Of a stretch of DNA of 64,000 nucleotides, positions 63,557 through 64,000 are shown piece by piece (positions within the stretch are counted from its first letter, which is position 1; each line of letters begins with the position of its first letter). Source of the stretch: Melastoma dodecandrum (Eukaryota; Streptophyta; Magnoliopsida; Myrtales; Melastomataceae); contig JARUPY010000290.1 of NCBI GenBank assembly GCA_029817715.1, positions 434,001 to 498,000 on the forward strand, read 5' to 3'. Under the pieces are notes generated by a model. The model saw only the letters and a program-made list of their open reading frames with translations. It did no database searches and was not told the DNA's origin. The position numbers and the translations under genes are program-made.

Positions 63557-64000
63557 TTGAGATATGGCTGTCAGGGCAGTCTAAGTGGTCAATAAAAGGA
63601 TTTCACTCTAGTTTCAGCTGCTTCTATCATGTTAGTTTCCGATGGTTACGATGGGGGCTAGATTTTGAGCTACATCTCACTCATGTAAATTCTCAGTCTC
63701 CATTTTTTTATCACCTATATTGTACATGAAGCCTTTGGTGTTGGCCTAAATTATCCTTTTATTCAGGCAATCAGACCAAGCAGAACCTCCCAAGTTCACT
63801 GGACGACCTTTTTGGTTGCCATTGTTAATTAGCTTTGTTTCTCTGGTTCAGTCAAACTCATATTTTCTTAAGTAATGTTAATAATTAGGATAATACCGAT
63901 TTTGTTTTGACAAATTGAGACCATGTGACGAACAGTAACTCGGTGTTGTAAGAACAAAAATCGAGAACGGGAGTTGGGAGATAGTACAAGAAGGCAAAAA
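63557..64000. other. 3' untranslated region of the CURT1 gene and flank
   Basis: It contains AATAAA at 63591-63596, 35 bases after the stop codon. No further gene is visible before the window ends. Confidence 0.55.

Overview
This window is nuclear DNA of a flowering plant, probably a dicot. The genes are split by short GT-AG introns, two encode plastid-targeted proteins, and most of the sequence is plant LTR retrotransposons (Tat/Ogre, Athila, Copia) in various states of decay. The species cannot be named from the sequence. Four intact protein-coding genes are supported, all on the + strand.

Layout. 1-6403: 3' end of a Tat/Ogre-type Gypsy element (+), consisting of a tandem-repeat-rich 3' untranslated region, a polypurine tract and a 2.9-kb LTR. 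8580-12291 and 18667-22548: two head-to-tail half-size ABCG transporter genes with the same eight-exon structure. Between them lie an unclassified dispersed repeat (about 12628-14235) and a young, complete, non-coding LTR element (15583-17729). About 23160-27550: a decayed Athila-like element whose gag is split by a solo LTR (24874-26534). 28974-29654: a solo Copia LTR. About 31620-33830: a second copy of the dispersed repeat, split by a 985-bp Mutator-like element (32589-33573) that carries a pyruvate decarboxylase gene fragment. 34425-46785: a truncated Tat/Ogre element (-) that keeps ORF1, gag and protease but has lost reverse transcriptase, RNase H and integrase. 47855-53194: a full-length but disabled Copia element (-). 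56677-58761: a plastid class II DAHP synthase gene, the entry step of the shikimate pathway. 61874-63556: a CURT1D-like thylakoid curvature protein gene.

The two ABCG genes form a duplicated pair. The DAHP synthase and CURT1 genes are ordinary, functionally unrelated neighbours. Nested insertions give a relative order: the dispersed repeat is older than the MULE inside it, and Athila is older than the solo LTR inside it. The 15583-17729 element is by far the youngest insertion, with nearly identical LTRs. Target-site duplications could be read directly for five insertions (four perfect, one with a mismatch), which fixes their borders to the base. Exon borders were placed by hand from splice consensus, reading phase and comparison between the paralogues. 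No tRNA, rRNA or CRISPR feature was found.
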